A DNA stretch of 32,686 nucleotides, from assembly GCA_964292325.1 (NCBI GenBank), contig CAXYVG010000037.1, positions 1 to 32,686 on the forward strand, read 5' to 3'. Shown piece by piece: positions 25,189 to 32,473 of this stretch. Under the pieces are notes generated by a model. It did no database searches, was not told the DNA's origin, and was given only the letters and a program-made list of their open reading frames with translations. The stretch comes from CTSoil-075 sp964292325 (lineage in GTDB: Bacteria; Bacillota; Negativicutes; DSM-13327). The first letter of the stretch is position 1, and every line of letters starts with the position of its first letter. The position numbers and the translations under genes were made by a program.

Positions 25189-25241
25189 GAAAATTACCAT
25201 ATAAAGTAATTTAATTGGATAAATATACCGTCTGATTATTC

Positions 25242-25270
25242 TTGCAATTGTCTCGTACTTTTGCTAAGAT
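25242..25270 (+). promoter_or_regulatory. Promoter of 6S RNA
   Basis: TTGCAA (25242-25247), 17-nt spacer, TAAGAT (25265-25270) preceded by TGC as an extended -10. Transcription would start near 25277, just before the closing stem of the RNA. Confidence 0.65.
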
Positions 25271-25277
25271 AGAGATA

Positions 25278-25475
25278 AGAAGATGATATAAAAAAAGCCC
25301 TGCAGTGTACGTATCTTGCCAATATGTTTTGATCCAACATATGTTTTTAGGGAGCTTGTACTCTGATTATGGATTGTATACCTCTTTTGAGGGAACATGA
25401 AATAATTAGGAGAGCACCCACCTGCTTCGGCGGGTTCAAAACACTGGCGCCTACGGCATAGTGGGGTTGCGGATG
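25278..25475 (+). ncRNA. ssrS: 6S RNA
   Basis: 6S RNA mimics an open promoter and binds sigma-A RNA polymerase. A terminal stem is formed by AGCCCTGCAGTG (25296-25307) and CATAGTGGGGTT (25457-25468) with one A-A mismatch. Inner hairpins include ATATGTT/AACATAT (25322 on) and the GC-rich CCTGCTTCGGCGGG. The 3' strand GGGTTCAAAACAC...GCGCCTACGGCAT is close in pattern to the E. coli 6S strand with GGGTTCAAGGG and GCCTGCGGCGGCAT. Length of about 180-195 nt, its own promoter, a strong terminator and no open reading frame all fit. 5' and 3' ends are approximate. Identification is by remembered consensus, not by a covariance search. Confidence 0.82.
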
Positions 25476-25482
25476 ATATAAT

Positions 25483-25514
25483 AAAAACACTAACCTTTGG
25501 GTTAGTGTTTTTTT
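25483..25514 (+). terminator. Rho-independent terminator of 6S RNA
   Basis: AAAAACACTAACC (25483-25495) pairs with GGTTAGTGTTTTT (25500-25512) around TTTG, followed by more T. A 13-bp perfect stem including the A/T tract. Confidence 0.93.
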
Positions 25515-25547
25515 ATATGCACCTAGCTTATTATCAAATCTTCTTTA

Positions 25548-25627
25548 TGGCAATCGTCGTAAGGGGTGAGTGGCTTTACGAAGGACGCAAGCCCCAGTCA
25601 CGGTAGACTAATAATATAGCTGGTAGT
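25548..25627 (+). ncRNA. Unassigned structured RNA candidate, faintly c-di-GMP-I-like
   Basis: Between two terminators lies a GC-richer island. GGCAA (25549 on) and GGACGCAAGCC (25583-25593) flank a stem TCGTAAGG/CTTTACGA. The order GGCAA-stem-GACGCAA-GCC resembles the core of the c-di-GMP-I (GEMM) riboswitch, but GACGCAAGCC lacks one A and the flanking consensus is poor. A hairpin AGACTA/TAGTCT (25605-25628) follows, then a terminator. An alternative fold pairs GTGAGTGG with CCAGTCAC. There is no downstream gene on this strand to control. It could be a free small RNA, a decayed riboswitch or chance structure. Confidence 0.35.
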
Positions 25628-25645
25628 CTTATATCATGAGTAAAT

Positions 25646-25676
25646 AAAAAACAGGACAATGAAGTCCTGTTTTTTT
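25646..25676. terminator. Bidirectional terminator (RNA island / DASS gene)
   Basis: AACAGGAC (25650-25657) pairs with GTCCTGTT (25664-25671) around a 6-nt loop, with A tracts on the left and T tracts on the right. It therefore works for plus-strand transcripts from the left and for the minus-strand kor-DASS operon, whose stop codon touches it. Confidence 0.88.
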
Positions 25677-27168
25677 AGACAATACCAAGCCATTTCCAGT
25701 AAGTAGCACCTAGCAATAGAATGATCAGATAACCGATAATGGTTAAAGGCACACCGGTTTTGATAAAATCTTTAACCTCAAAAGTATCAGTACCATAGGC
25801 GATCATATTTTGTGGTGCATTTACAGGGAGGATAAAGCCGAAACTAACGACATACTGAAGAACCATGGTCATACCAATCACGTTAATTCCTTCGGTTTGT
25901 ACGCTTTGCAAAATACTGATAATAATCGGAATCATGGCAGCGGCAAGAGCGGTAGCGCTGGCAAATCCTAAGTGGATAATAATTAGGAAAGCTGACAGTA
26001 CGGCAAGGATGGTAAGTGCAGGCAGGGTTTGCAGTCCACACGCTGCGACAATGATTGTCGCTAGCCATGTTGCCGCTTTAGTCGATAAAATCGCTGATCC
26101 TAAGCTGATACCTACACCAAAGAGAATGAGAGTACCCCAAGGAATTCTTGCTTGCGCATCTTTCCAGGTCATGATTCCAATTCCAGGTAGTAACATAATA
26201 GAAATTGCGGCAATAGTTGTAGAAGAAGTATCAAAAGGATGAATAATTTTTTCGGTTGCCCAGAAGAAAAGAAGAATGAGAGAGATACATAATAATTTCT
26301 TTTCATCTGAACGTATCGGTCCAAGATCTTTTATTGCTTTCGCAATGGCTTCTTTACCGCCGACAATTTCATCCACTTCTGGTGGCATCAATTTAAGTAG
26401 TAATTTGTATAAAACAAAAGACATAATAACAGCATAAGGAGCTGCGGCAATAAACCAGTCCATCCAGGTAATGGATTTTCCTAACATCTTTTCAATAAAG
26501 CCTAATGCAATCATATTTTGAGCTGCCGCTGTTTTAATACCTACATTCCAGATACTATCAGCTTGTGCAGTTGCAATCATCATAATCGCTGCAAAACGAC
26601 TTTTTTGTTTCACACCAAATGCTACGATAATACCCATTACAATAGGAACCATACAGGAAACTCTAGCAGTAGTACTTGGAACAAAGAAACTTAAGATAAA
26701 GCCAACTAGAATAACTCCGGCAAGTACTCGGTTCGTACGGGCTCCTACTTTGGATAGTACGACTAAGGCAATTCGCTTATCAAGTCCAGTATGAGTCATG
26801 GCGGCGGCTAAGAATAATGCGCCACCAACTAATGCCAGTGCAGTATTGCTGAAACCACCCAGAGCAAGGGTTAGTGCTTTCGACGTACCCAGGATCGCGG
26901 TAGGTTTAGCAGCATCTGGGGAAATTCCTAGTAGAAAAGCCATCAATGCCATAATAACGGCAGCACTGACTGGATAGGAGATGGCTTCTGTCATCCATAC
27001 GATAACAGAAAATACCAAAATACCTAACATGCGCTGCCCAGCGACTGGTAAGCCAGTCGGAGTGGGTAGAGCAATAATTGCAAATAATGCAAGCAAAGAG
27101 ATGATTAATCCATAACGCTTTGCAAAAGATTCTTTGGTAGATGGTACTACTGGTACAGTATTTCCCAT
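25675..27168 (-). CDS. DASS family (SLC13/CitT-type) carboxylate transporter
   Basis: The product (497 aa) has about 11-13 membrane helices. It is a divalent anion:sodium symporter family member, importing or exchanging C4/C5 dicarboxylates such as succinate, malate, fumarate or 2-oxoglutarate. Family marks are two hairpin repeats with SFFVPSTTARVSCMVPIV and GFILPVNAPQNMIAYGTDTF; the second is close to the SLC13 signature. GGAGG 9 nt before ATG. It begins 14 nt after korC, so it is the last gene of the kor operon. The context suggests a substrate that feeds or drains 2-oxoglutarate/succinate metabolism; the exact substrate and the sodium dependence are inferred. Confidence 0.9.
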   Translation of the reverse strand: MGNTVPVVPSTKESFAKRYGLIISLLALFAIIALPTPTGLPVAGQRMLGILVFSVIVWMTEAISYPVSAAVIMALMAFLLGISPDAAKPTAILGTSKALTLALGGFSNTALALVGGALFLAAAMTHTGLDKRIALVVLSKVGARTNRVLAGVILVGFILSFFVPSTTARVSCMVPIVMGIIVAFGVKQKSRFAAIMMIATAQADSIWNVGIKTAAAQNMIALGFIEKMLGKSITWMDWFIAAAPYAVIMSFVLYKLLLKLMPPEVDEIVGGKEAIAKAIKDLGPIRSDEKKLLCISLILLFFWATEKIIHPFDTSSTTIAAISIMLLPGIGIMTWKDAQARIPWGTLILFGVGISLGSAILSTKAATWLATIIVAACGLQTLPALTILAVLSAFLIIIHLGFASATALAAAMIPIIISILQSVQTEGINVIGMTMVLQYVVSFGFILPVNAPQNMIAYGTDTFEVKDFIKTGVPLTIIGYLIILLLGATYWKWLGIV

Positions 27169-27182
27169 TCACATTGTCCTCC

Positions 27183-27710
27183 TTATTTTGTTACTAAAGA
27201 CATTCCGGCTTCTAGTGCACGTTTGTTGACATCTTCTGTTCCAACTGGTACTCGTGCAAGAACTGCTTTGATAATGGCTTCGGTGCTGACCACGTTTGTC
27301 AATGCAACGATTGCTCCTAGCGCTACAATATTAGCAAATAAGGATTTTCCTAAATCTTTTTGGGCAATTTCAGTAATTGGAAAGGAATGTACATTGGTAA
27401 AACGTTTTGGTATATCTTTTACAAAGGTAGTGTCAATAATCAATAGTTTATCATCAGGTAAATCTACTGAATATTTATTGAGTGCTTCCTGAGTCATTGC
27501 CAATACCAAATCAGGCATTGTTACTTTAGGAAAATGGATGGTTTGATCGGAAATAAGAACTTCAGATTTACTAGAACCACCACGAGCTTCTGGACCATAA
27601 GATTGAGACTGGATCGCAAGTTTGCCATCCAAAAGTGCTGCTTCAGCTAAAATAATACCACCGAGGATGAGTCCTTGCCCGCCAGATCCTGAAAGACGCA
27701 TTTCAAACAT
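27183..27710 (-). CDS. korC: 2-oxoacid:ferredoxin oxidoreductase, gamma subunit (KorC)
   Basis: The product (175 aa) is the gamma subunit of a four-part CoA-acylating 2-oxoacid oxidoreductase. The N-terminus MFEMRLSGSGGQGLILGG and the segment QSYGPEARGGSSKSEVLIS are the family hallmarks. Start choice: AAAGGTGG about 8 nt before ATG 27710, against a TTG 30 nt earlier inside korB. The start is 1 nt from the korB stop, so translation is coupled. KorC with KorA forms the CoA-binding face in relatives. Confidence 0.93.
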   Translation of the reverse strand: MFEMRLSGSGGQGLILGGIILAEAALLDGKLAIQSQSYGPEARGGSSKSEVLISDQTIHFPKVTMPDLVLAMTQEALNKYSVDLPDDKLLIIDTTFVKDIPKRFTNVHSFPITEIAQKDLGKSLFANIVALGAIVALTNVVSTEAIIKAVLARVPVGTEDVNKRALEAGMSLVTK

Positions 27711-27711
27711 A

Positions 27712-28533
27712 TTATTTTCCACCTTTCTGAGCTTTCGCAATGACTAAATCATATTGCTCGGTATATTCTGGTGCGTCTTCTTGATGAAGTACACCGATGA
27801 TAAATTTATCAGCTAATTGTTCAGGGCTAAGTTTTTTAGCAGCTTCTACAGTAACAGCATAATCACGCTGTGCTTTTAACATATCAGCAGGGCGAGGGAT
27901 TTTATTTTGACGTCCATAGGAAGTAGGGCACTGGGTAAGGGCTTCGACAAGTGAGAAACCTTTATGCGCAATCGCTTTTGCGATGACATCAGTTAACATT
28001 TGGGTATGAAAAGCCGTGGATCGTGCAACAAAAGTAGCTCCAGCGGATTTTGCTAGATCACAGATATCAAAGCTACGTTCTATCGTGCCAAATGGTGCGG
28101 TGGATGCTTTGCGATCTATTGGGGTAAGAGGTGAATATTGACCACCTGTCATGCCATAAATATTATTATTATATAACAGCATCGTTACATTAATATTTCG
28201 TCTAGCAGCATGAATGAAGTGATTGCCGCCAATCGCCGTAGCATCGCCATCACCCGAGATAACAATAACATTCAGTTCTGGATCAGATAGTTTGATGCCT
28301 GTAGCAACAGGAAGTGCACGACCATGAGCCGAATGTACGGTGTCAAAATTTAGATATCCTGATGCACGCGAGGAACAGCCAATACCAGAAACGATAATCG
28401 TTTTGTCATGGTCTAAGTTTAATTTATCAATTGCTTTTACCAAGGACATCGTGACGACTCCATGGCCACAGCCCGGACACCAAATATGTGGTAAGTTATG
28501 TGAACGATAATATTTTTCGACTAATTTTTGCAT
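27712..28533 (-). CDS. korB: 2-oxoacid:ferredoxin oxidoreductase, beta subunit (KorB)
   Basis: The product (273 aa) binds thiamine pyrophosphate. WCPGCGHG near residue 18 and CSSRASGYLNFDTVHSAHGR, then the TPP motif GDGDATAIGGNHFIHAARRN and NNNIYGMTGGQYSPLTP, match 2-oxoglutarate:ferredoxin oxidoreductase beta. No ferredoxin domain is fused. Its start overlaps the korA end by 13 nt, with GGAGGTAA inside korA. Against pyruvate or branched-chain oxidoreductases, the IGGNH and GGQ(Y)SPLTP features favour KorB, but substrate preference is not certain. Confidence 0.93.
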   Translation of the reverse strand: MQKLVEKYYRSHNLPHIWCPGCGHGVVTMSLVKAIDKLNLDHDKTIIVSGIGCSSRASGYLNFDTVHSAHGRALPVATGIKLSDPELNVIVISGDGDATAIGGNHFIHAARRNINVTMLLYNNNIYGMTGGQYSPLTPIDRKASTAPFGTIERSFDICDLAKSAGATFVARSTAFHTQMLTDVIAKAIAHKGFSLVEALTQCPTSYGRQNKIPRPADMLKAQRDYAVTVEAAKKLSPEQLADKFIIGVLHQEDAPEYTEQYDLVIAKAQKGGK

Positions 28534-29678
28534 GGCTCAGTTACCTCCAGATTGATGATGGCTTGCAACATTTCTTTTGGGGTAATGGCTTCATTGTTAT
28601 ATTTAGCAAGAAGCTCTACTGGAATTTTACCATTTACGGCTTTTTTCACTTCGTCAACCAATTGACCACAGTTCATTTCAGCAACAAGAATCTTGTTGAC
28701 TTTTGATGCTAATTGAACGATTTGTGCTTCTGCAAAAGGCCAAATCGTAATCGGCCGGAACATCCCAACTTTAATTCCTTGCTCACGAGCCATATCGATC
28801 GCGGCATAGGCAGTTCTAGCTGTTCCGCCATAAGCAACAATTGCTATATCAGCATCTTCAAGACGATATTCTTCATACATCATAATATCATCAAGATGAT
28901 CCGTAATTTTCGCATTCAGACGATCCATCAACAATTTGGTCGCATTTGGCGAACCATCAGGAAATCCTGTTTCATTGTGGATTAGACCTGTTACATGCCA
29001 ATGATAACCTGTACCGAATGTAGCCATTGGAGGTACTCCATCAGCATCTACATCATGGTATGGTTTATAACCTTCCTTAGGGACAGTAGGTTTTTTACGC
29101 TCTGGTTTCACAATCTCATCATAAGAGTCTGGTAACTCAATGCGTTCACGCATATGACCAATAATTTCATCCATTAATAAAATGACTGGCATGCGGTATT
29201 TTTCAGAGAGCTCATATGCTTTTATAGTAAGTGTAAAACATTCAGGAACACTAGCTGGTGTTAAGGCAATAATCGGATGATCGCCATGAGTTCCCCAGCG
29301 AGCTTGCATAATATCTCCTTGAGATGGTGAGGTAGGTTGTCCAGTACTAGGACCTACACGTTGAACAGTGGCTAATACTAAAGGAATTTCGGTAACGATG
29401 GCATAACCAAGTAATTCTTGCTTTAGTGAAAATCCTGGTCCACTAGTAGCGGTCATTACTTTTTTACCAGTGAGAGATGCACCAATGACTGCGCCAATTC
29501 CTGCAATTTCATCTTCCATTTGTATAAACTTTCCACCGACTTGTGGCAGTCGTTTTGCCATGATTTCAGCGATTTCGGTTGAGGGTGTAATCGGATAACC
29601 GCCAAAGAATTTTACGCCTGCGGCAAGAGCGCCTTCTGCGCATGCTTGGTTACCTTGCATAAGTACAACTTTAGACAC
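28521..29678 (-). CDS. korA: 2-oxoacid:ferredoxin oxidoreductase, alpha subunit (KorA)
   Basis: The product (385 aa) is the pyrimidine-binding and CoA-binding alpha subunit. QGNQACAEGALAAGVKFFGGYPITPSTEIAE, TATSGPGFSLKQELLGYA, VQRVGPSTGQPTSPSQGDI and the C-terminal RPITIWPF region are diagnostic. It starts with GTG at 29678 with AAGGAG about 10 nt upstream; no nearby in-frame ATG gives a better site. The gene lies 15 nt after korD and overlaps korB. Oxygen sensitivity and ferredoxin use are family knowledge. Confidence 0.94.
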   Translation of the reverse strand: MSKVVLMQGNQACAEGALAAGVKFFGGYPITPSTEIAEIMAKRLPQVGGKFIQMEDEIAGIGAVIGASLTGKKVMTATSGPGFSLKQELLGYAIVTEIPLVLATVQRVGPSTGQPTSPSQGDIMQARWGTHGDHPIIALTPASVPECFTLTIKAYELSEKYRMPVILLMDEIIGHMRERIELPDSYDEIVKPERKKPTVPKEGYKPYHDVDADGVPPMATFGTGYHWHVTGLIHNETGFPDGSPNATKLLMDRLNAKITDHLDDIMMYEEYRLEDADIAIVAYGGTARTAYAAIDMAREQGIKVGMFRPITIWPFAEAQIVQLASKVNKILVAEMNCGQLVDEVKKAVNGKIPVELLAKYNNEAITPKEMLQAIINLEVTEPCKN

Positions 29679-29693
29679 GTAATATTCACTCCT

Positions 29694-29876
29694 TTATTTT
29701 TCCACAAAAATAGCATAGTCTGGACAACGCATTTCACATTGACCACATTTTATGCATGCGGATTCATTTACTATTGTTATTTTTCCAACTTCGTCTAGAG
29801 CTAGTACTTTCTTAGGACAAAATTCCACGCAAATTCCACAGCCTTTACAACGGCTGATTATTGTTACAAGAGCCAT
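29694..29876 (-). CDS. korD: 2-oxoacid:ferredoxin oxidoreductase, delta subunit (KorD, 2x[4Fe-4S])
   Basis: The product (60 aa) is a small ferredoxin-like protein with two cluster motifs, CKGCGICVEFCP (residues 10-21) and CIKCGQCEMRCP (40-51), each giving CxxCxxCxxxCP. It passes electrons from the TPP site to external ferredoxin. GGAGGTGA (29881-29888) is a near-perfect ribosome site. It is the first gene of korDABC-DASS. Confidence 0.94.
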   Translation of the reverse strand: MALVTIISRCKGCGICVEFCPKKVLALDEVGKITIVNESACIKCGQCEMRCPDYAIFVEK

Positions 29877-29923
29877 AGTTTCACCTCCTATACTGGTACA
29901 GTGTTTTAGTCAACAACATTATT

Positions 29924-29958
29924 ATTATACCTTTATTTTAATTGCTTTTGTCACAAAA
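29924..29958 (-). promoter_or_regulatory. Candidate kor operon promoter with palindromic operator
   Basis: On the minus strand TATAAT (29929-29924) is perfect; the -35 is unclear (GACAAA at 17 nt or GTGACA at 19 nt). Overlapping that -35 is the palindrome TTTTGTCACAAAA (29946-29958), a plausible repressor or activator site. The half-site TTGTGA recalls Rex, but the two halves overlap rather than being spaced. Confidence 0.35.
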
Positions 29959-30076
29959 TAATATAAAAATGATATGAATACATAAAACAGTTACTAAATT
30001 ATGAAAATTGTAGACGAATTATCTTCTATTTTTTCTAAATTTATGAAATAAAAGGTGATAATAGGTAAAACTGAAA

Positions 30077-30105
30077 TTGACAAGATATTAGAGCAATGCT
30101 ATGAT
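30077..30105 (+). promoter_or_regulatory. Strong sigma-A promoter upstream of cbiK
   Basis: TTGACA (30077-30082), exactly 17 nt, TATGAT (30100-30105). It is the best promoter match in the window; transcription would start near 30112, and the leader to the cbiK TTG is about 100 nt. The 29889-30211 gap otherwise holds the kor promoter and the terminator below. Confidence 0.78.
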
Positions 30106-30130
30106 AAATGTATATTTATTTGTGGTAGCG

Positions 30131-30159
30131 ACCCTCCTTATCTCTTTAGGGAGGGTTTT
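30131..30159 (+). terminator. Terminator in the cbiK leader (possible attenuator)
   Basis: ACCCTCCTTA (30131-30140) pairs with TAGGGAGGGT (30147-30156) with one U-G, followed by TTTTCT. It lies only about 20 nt after the predicted start of transcription and before cbiK. I see no competing antiterminator stem and no cobalamin riboswitch. Confidence 0.7.
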
Positions 30160-30211
30160 CTAATGTATTTTTGTCGTTATGCGCTTTATTATATATGTTA
30201 GGAGCAAAAAA

Positions 30212-31069
30212 TTGATTACTAAAAATGAACAAAATTCAATAAAGAAAAAAGCTATTTTAGTTGTTAGTTTTGGTACTACTTATTTGGATACATTGAAATT
30301 AGCTATCGAAGGCACAGTAAATAAAATCCAAGTAGCTTTTTCAGAGTATGAGGTTCGCCAGGCATTTACATCCCGTATTGTGATTAAAAAATTATCTGAG
30401 CGAGGGATTCAGATGGATACCGAAATACAAGCACTCGAAAGGCTACAAGCAGATGGATATCAAGAAGTGTATATTCAACCATTGCATGTGGTAGCGGGGG
30501 AAGAATATGACAAGGTAAAAAGGATGGTTGTACATTACCTCCATGCAAAAGAAAATGCATTGAAACAAATTGGGATTGGACGCCCGCTTCTTTATTATAT
30601 GGGACAAGAGGGAAAAACCGATGATTATCAAGCGGCTATTGATGCCATTCGGACGCAATTGCCGATACTTGGAGAAGACGATGCGGTTGTGCTCATGGGG
30701 CATGGCGGGCTACATTCTTCACACGCGGCGTATGCGGTAATGCAACTAAAGTTAGAGGATGCAGGGCTAACTAATATTTTTGTTTATACCGTTGAAGGAT
30801 ATCCGGCTTTAGATCGAGTGATAGAAAAAATGAAAAAAAAGAATGTGAAGAATGTACTATTGATGCCATTTATGTTAGTTGCAGGCGACCACGCTACTAA
30901 AGATATGATTGGTGATACGGAAAAGTCCGCTAAAACACAGTTGCTTGATGCAGGGTTTAAAGTGGATGCCTATCTTCATGGATTAGGTGAAAATGCGGTC
31001 GTCCAAGATATTTATGCCCAACATCTAAAAGATATAATAGAACAATCCGAGAGTGAAAGATTCATTTAA
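30212..31069 (+). CDS. cbiK: Anaerobic cobalt chelatase CbiK (sirohydrochlorin cobaltochelatase)
   Basis: The product (285 aa) inserts Co(2+) into sirohydrochlorin or factor II in the early-cobalt B12 pathway. Family motifs: VVSFGTTYLDT at the N-terminus, VYIQPLHVVAGEEYDK, MGHGGLHSSHAAY with catalytic His164, VEGYPALD with Glu195, and MLVAGDHATKDM with His227 (metal-binding triad). TTG at 30212 has AGGAG 7 nt upstream; the in-frame ATG 33 nt earlier has none. No signal peptide is seen, so it is cytoplasmic, unlike periplasmic CbiK forms. No other cobalamin gene is in the window; it stands alone under its own promoter. Confidence 0.92.
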   Translation: MITKNEQNSIKKKAILVVSFGTTYLDTLKLAIEGTVNKIQVAFSEYEVRQAFTSRIVIKKLSERGIQMDTEIQALERLQADGYQEVYIQPLHVVAGEEYDKVKRMVVHYLHAKENALKQIGIGRPLLYYMGQEGKTDDYQAAIDAIRTQLPILGEDDAVVLMGHGGLHSSHAAYAVMQLKLEDAGLTNIFVYTVEGYPALDRVIEKMKKKNVKNVLLMPFMLVAGDHATKDMIGDTEKSAKTQLLDAGFKVDAYLHGLGENAVVQDIYAQHLKDIIEQSESERFI

Positions 31070-31205
31070 ATTGATTTGGCATATATTTTACCGAATTCGT
31101 GTAATATTATGAAATATAGATGGTAATTTGAGATATTTGATGATACGATATTCTAATGCCAATTCGTAACATCATAAATCTAATATGAGTTGAGAGGTCA
31201 ATAAT

Positions 31206-32441
31206 ATGAAATCAAAAAATAGAAAAGTACTGATTGTTTCTGCCTCAATTGGGGCTGGGCATAACCAAGTAGCTATGGCGATAAAAGTAGCTTGGGAAAT
31301 GAAATGTCCTGTAGATCAAGTACATATTGTCGATTTTATGGATAGTGATAATTCTTATCTCAATTATTTACTAAAAGAAACGTATTTGAAAATGATTACC
31401 GTTTCACCGGATTTATATAAAAATTTATATTACTGGACGCAAGGGTCTTATGGAATGAAAGTACAGACTCTTCTTTCTTGGATCATGCAAAAAAGTATGG
31501 AAAAGCTGATTGAACAATATCAACCAGATGTTATTATTTGTACACATCCATTTCCTTGTGGTGCTGCTGCCTATTTAAAGCGTAAAGAAAAGATGAACGT
31601 GCCACTTGTAGGTATTATCACTGATTTTGGCATCCATCAAATGTGGATGTACCCAGAAATTGATCAATATATAGTGGCTACTACGGAAATGAAAAGTGAA
31701 TTGATTGACCAGGGAATCCCGCCCAGTCTAATTCACGAAACGGGGATACCGATCCATCCCTGTTTTGCTTCTTCTAGTAATGCTGATGACTTATCACAGC
31801 TACTAAACTTAGATACAACGCAGCCAATTTTGCTATTGATGGGTGGTGGACTAGGGCTGGGGTCGATACGAGATTTATTGATTCATCTAGACCATAGTTC
31901 CTTTCCACTACAAATTATTGCTGTCACGGGAAGCAATAGTGAATTGCGTGAGGACCTAGAAGTGATGGCAATGCAATCTGTTCACACTATGCATATATTT
32001 GGTAATACAAGGCATATTCGAGAATTGATGCAGCTTTCCGATATATTGATTACCAAGCCAGGAGCAGTAACAATTTGTGAGGCGCTAGCAATGGAATTAC
32101 CAATGTTGTTTTTTGAACCGATACCAGGACAAGAAGTGGATAATGCAGCATATATTGTCAATCGAGGGGCAGCGCGTTGGATCAGCAATTGTAAAATATC
32201 TTCACTCGATAGTAGAAATGCAATAGAAAATCAAATTAGTAGGTTATTTGGCAATCGAAATGAACTGGTCACGATGCAAGCCGCTGCTAGGCTCATTCGT
32301 CAACCACAATCGGCTTATGATGCAGTTCAGATCATTAGTCAATTGGCAAATGAATATATACGAACACAGAATGGGGCTCCGCCGACAATGGCTGGAGAAA
32401 AATATATGATGGGTATGCTTGGCAGGGTTAAATTTTTTTAA
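31206..32441 (+). CDS. UgtP/MGDG-synthase-like glycosyltransferase
   Basis: The product (411 aa) is a GT28-type retaining/inverting GT-B enzyme. The N-terminal part begins VLIVSASIGAGHNQVAMAI, the acceptor-side motif of diacylglycerol glucosyl/galactosyltransferases. THPFPCGAAAYLKR, VGIITDFGIHQMW, VTGIPIHP-like ETGIPIHPCF, the Gly-rich LLLMGGGLGLGS and TKPGAVTICEALAMELPMLFF (nucleotide-sugar site) follow. Such proteins make glycolipids from UDP-sugars at the cytoplasmic membrane face. GAGAGG lies before the ATG. The sugar and acceptor are not readable. It sits between cbiK and rarA without an evident link. Confidence 0.88.
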   Translation: MKSKNRKVLIVSASIGAGHNQVAMAIKVAWEMKCPVDQVHIVDFMDSDNSYLNYLLKETYLKMITVSPDLYKNLYYWTQGSYGMKVQTLLSWIMQKSMEKLIEQYQPDVIICTHPFPCGAAAYLKRKEKMNVPLVGIITDFGIHQMWMYPEIDQYIVATTEMKSELIDQGIPPSLIHETGIPIHPCFASSSNADDLSQLLNLDTTQPILLLMGGGLGLGSIRDLLIHLDHSSFPLQIIAVTGSNSELREDLEVMAMQSVHTMHIFGNTRHIRELMQLSDILITKPGAVTICEALAMELPMLFFEPIPGQEVDNAAYIVNRGAARWISNCKISSLDSRNAIENQISRLFGNRNELVTMQAAARLIRQPQSAYDAVQIISQLANEYIRTQNGAPPTMAGEKYMMGMLGRVKFF

Positions 32442-32473
32442 AATAGAGGTTGCAGGGAAAAGGGGACTTGCTG

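Noticed and set aside
25865..26242. 125-aa reading frame on the plus strand inside the DASS gene
   Set aside because: It is antisense to a full-length, well-matched transporter, has no ribosome site and its composition is a mirror of hydrophobic codons.
29889..30211. Cobalamin riboswitch upstream of cbiK
   Set aside because: No B12-box motif is visible and the leader from the predicted start is only about 100 nt.
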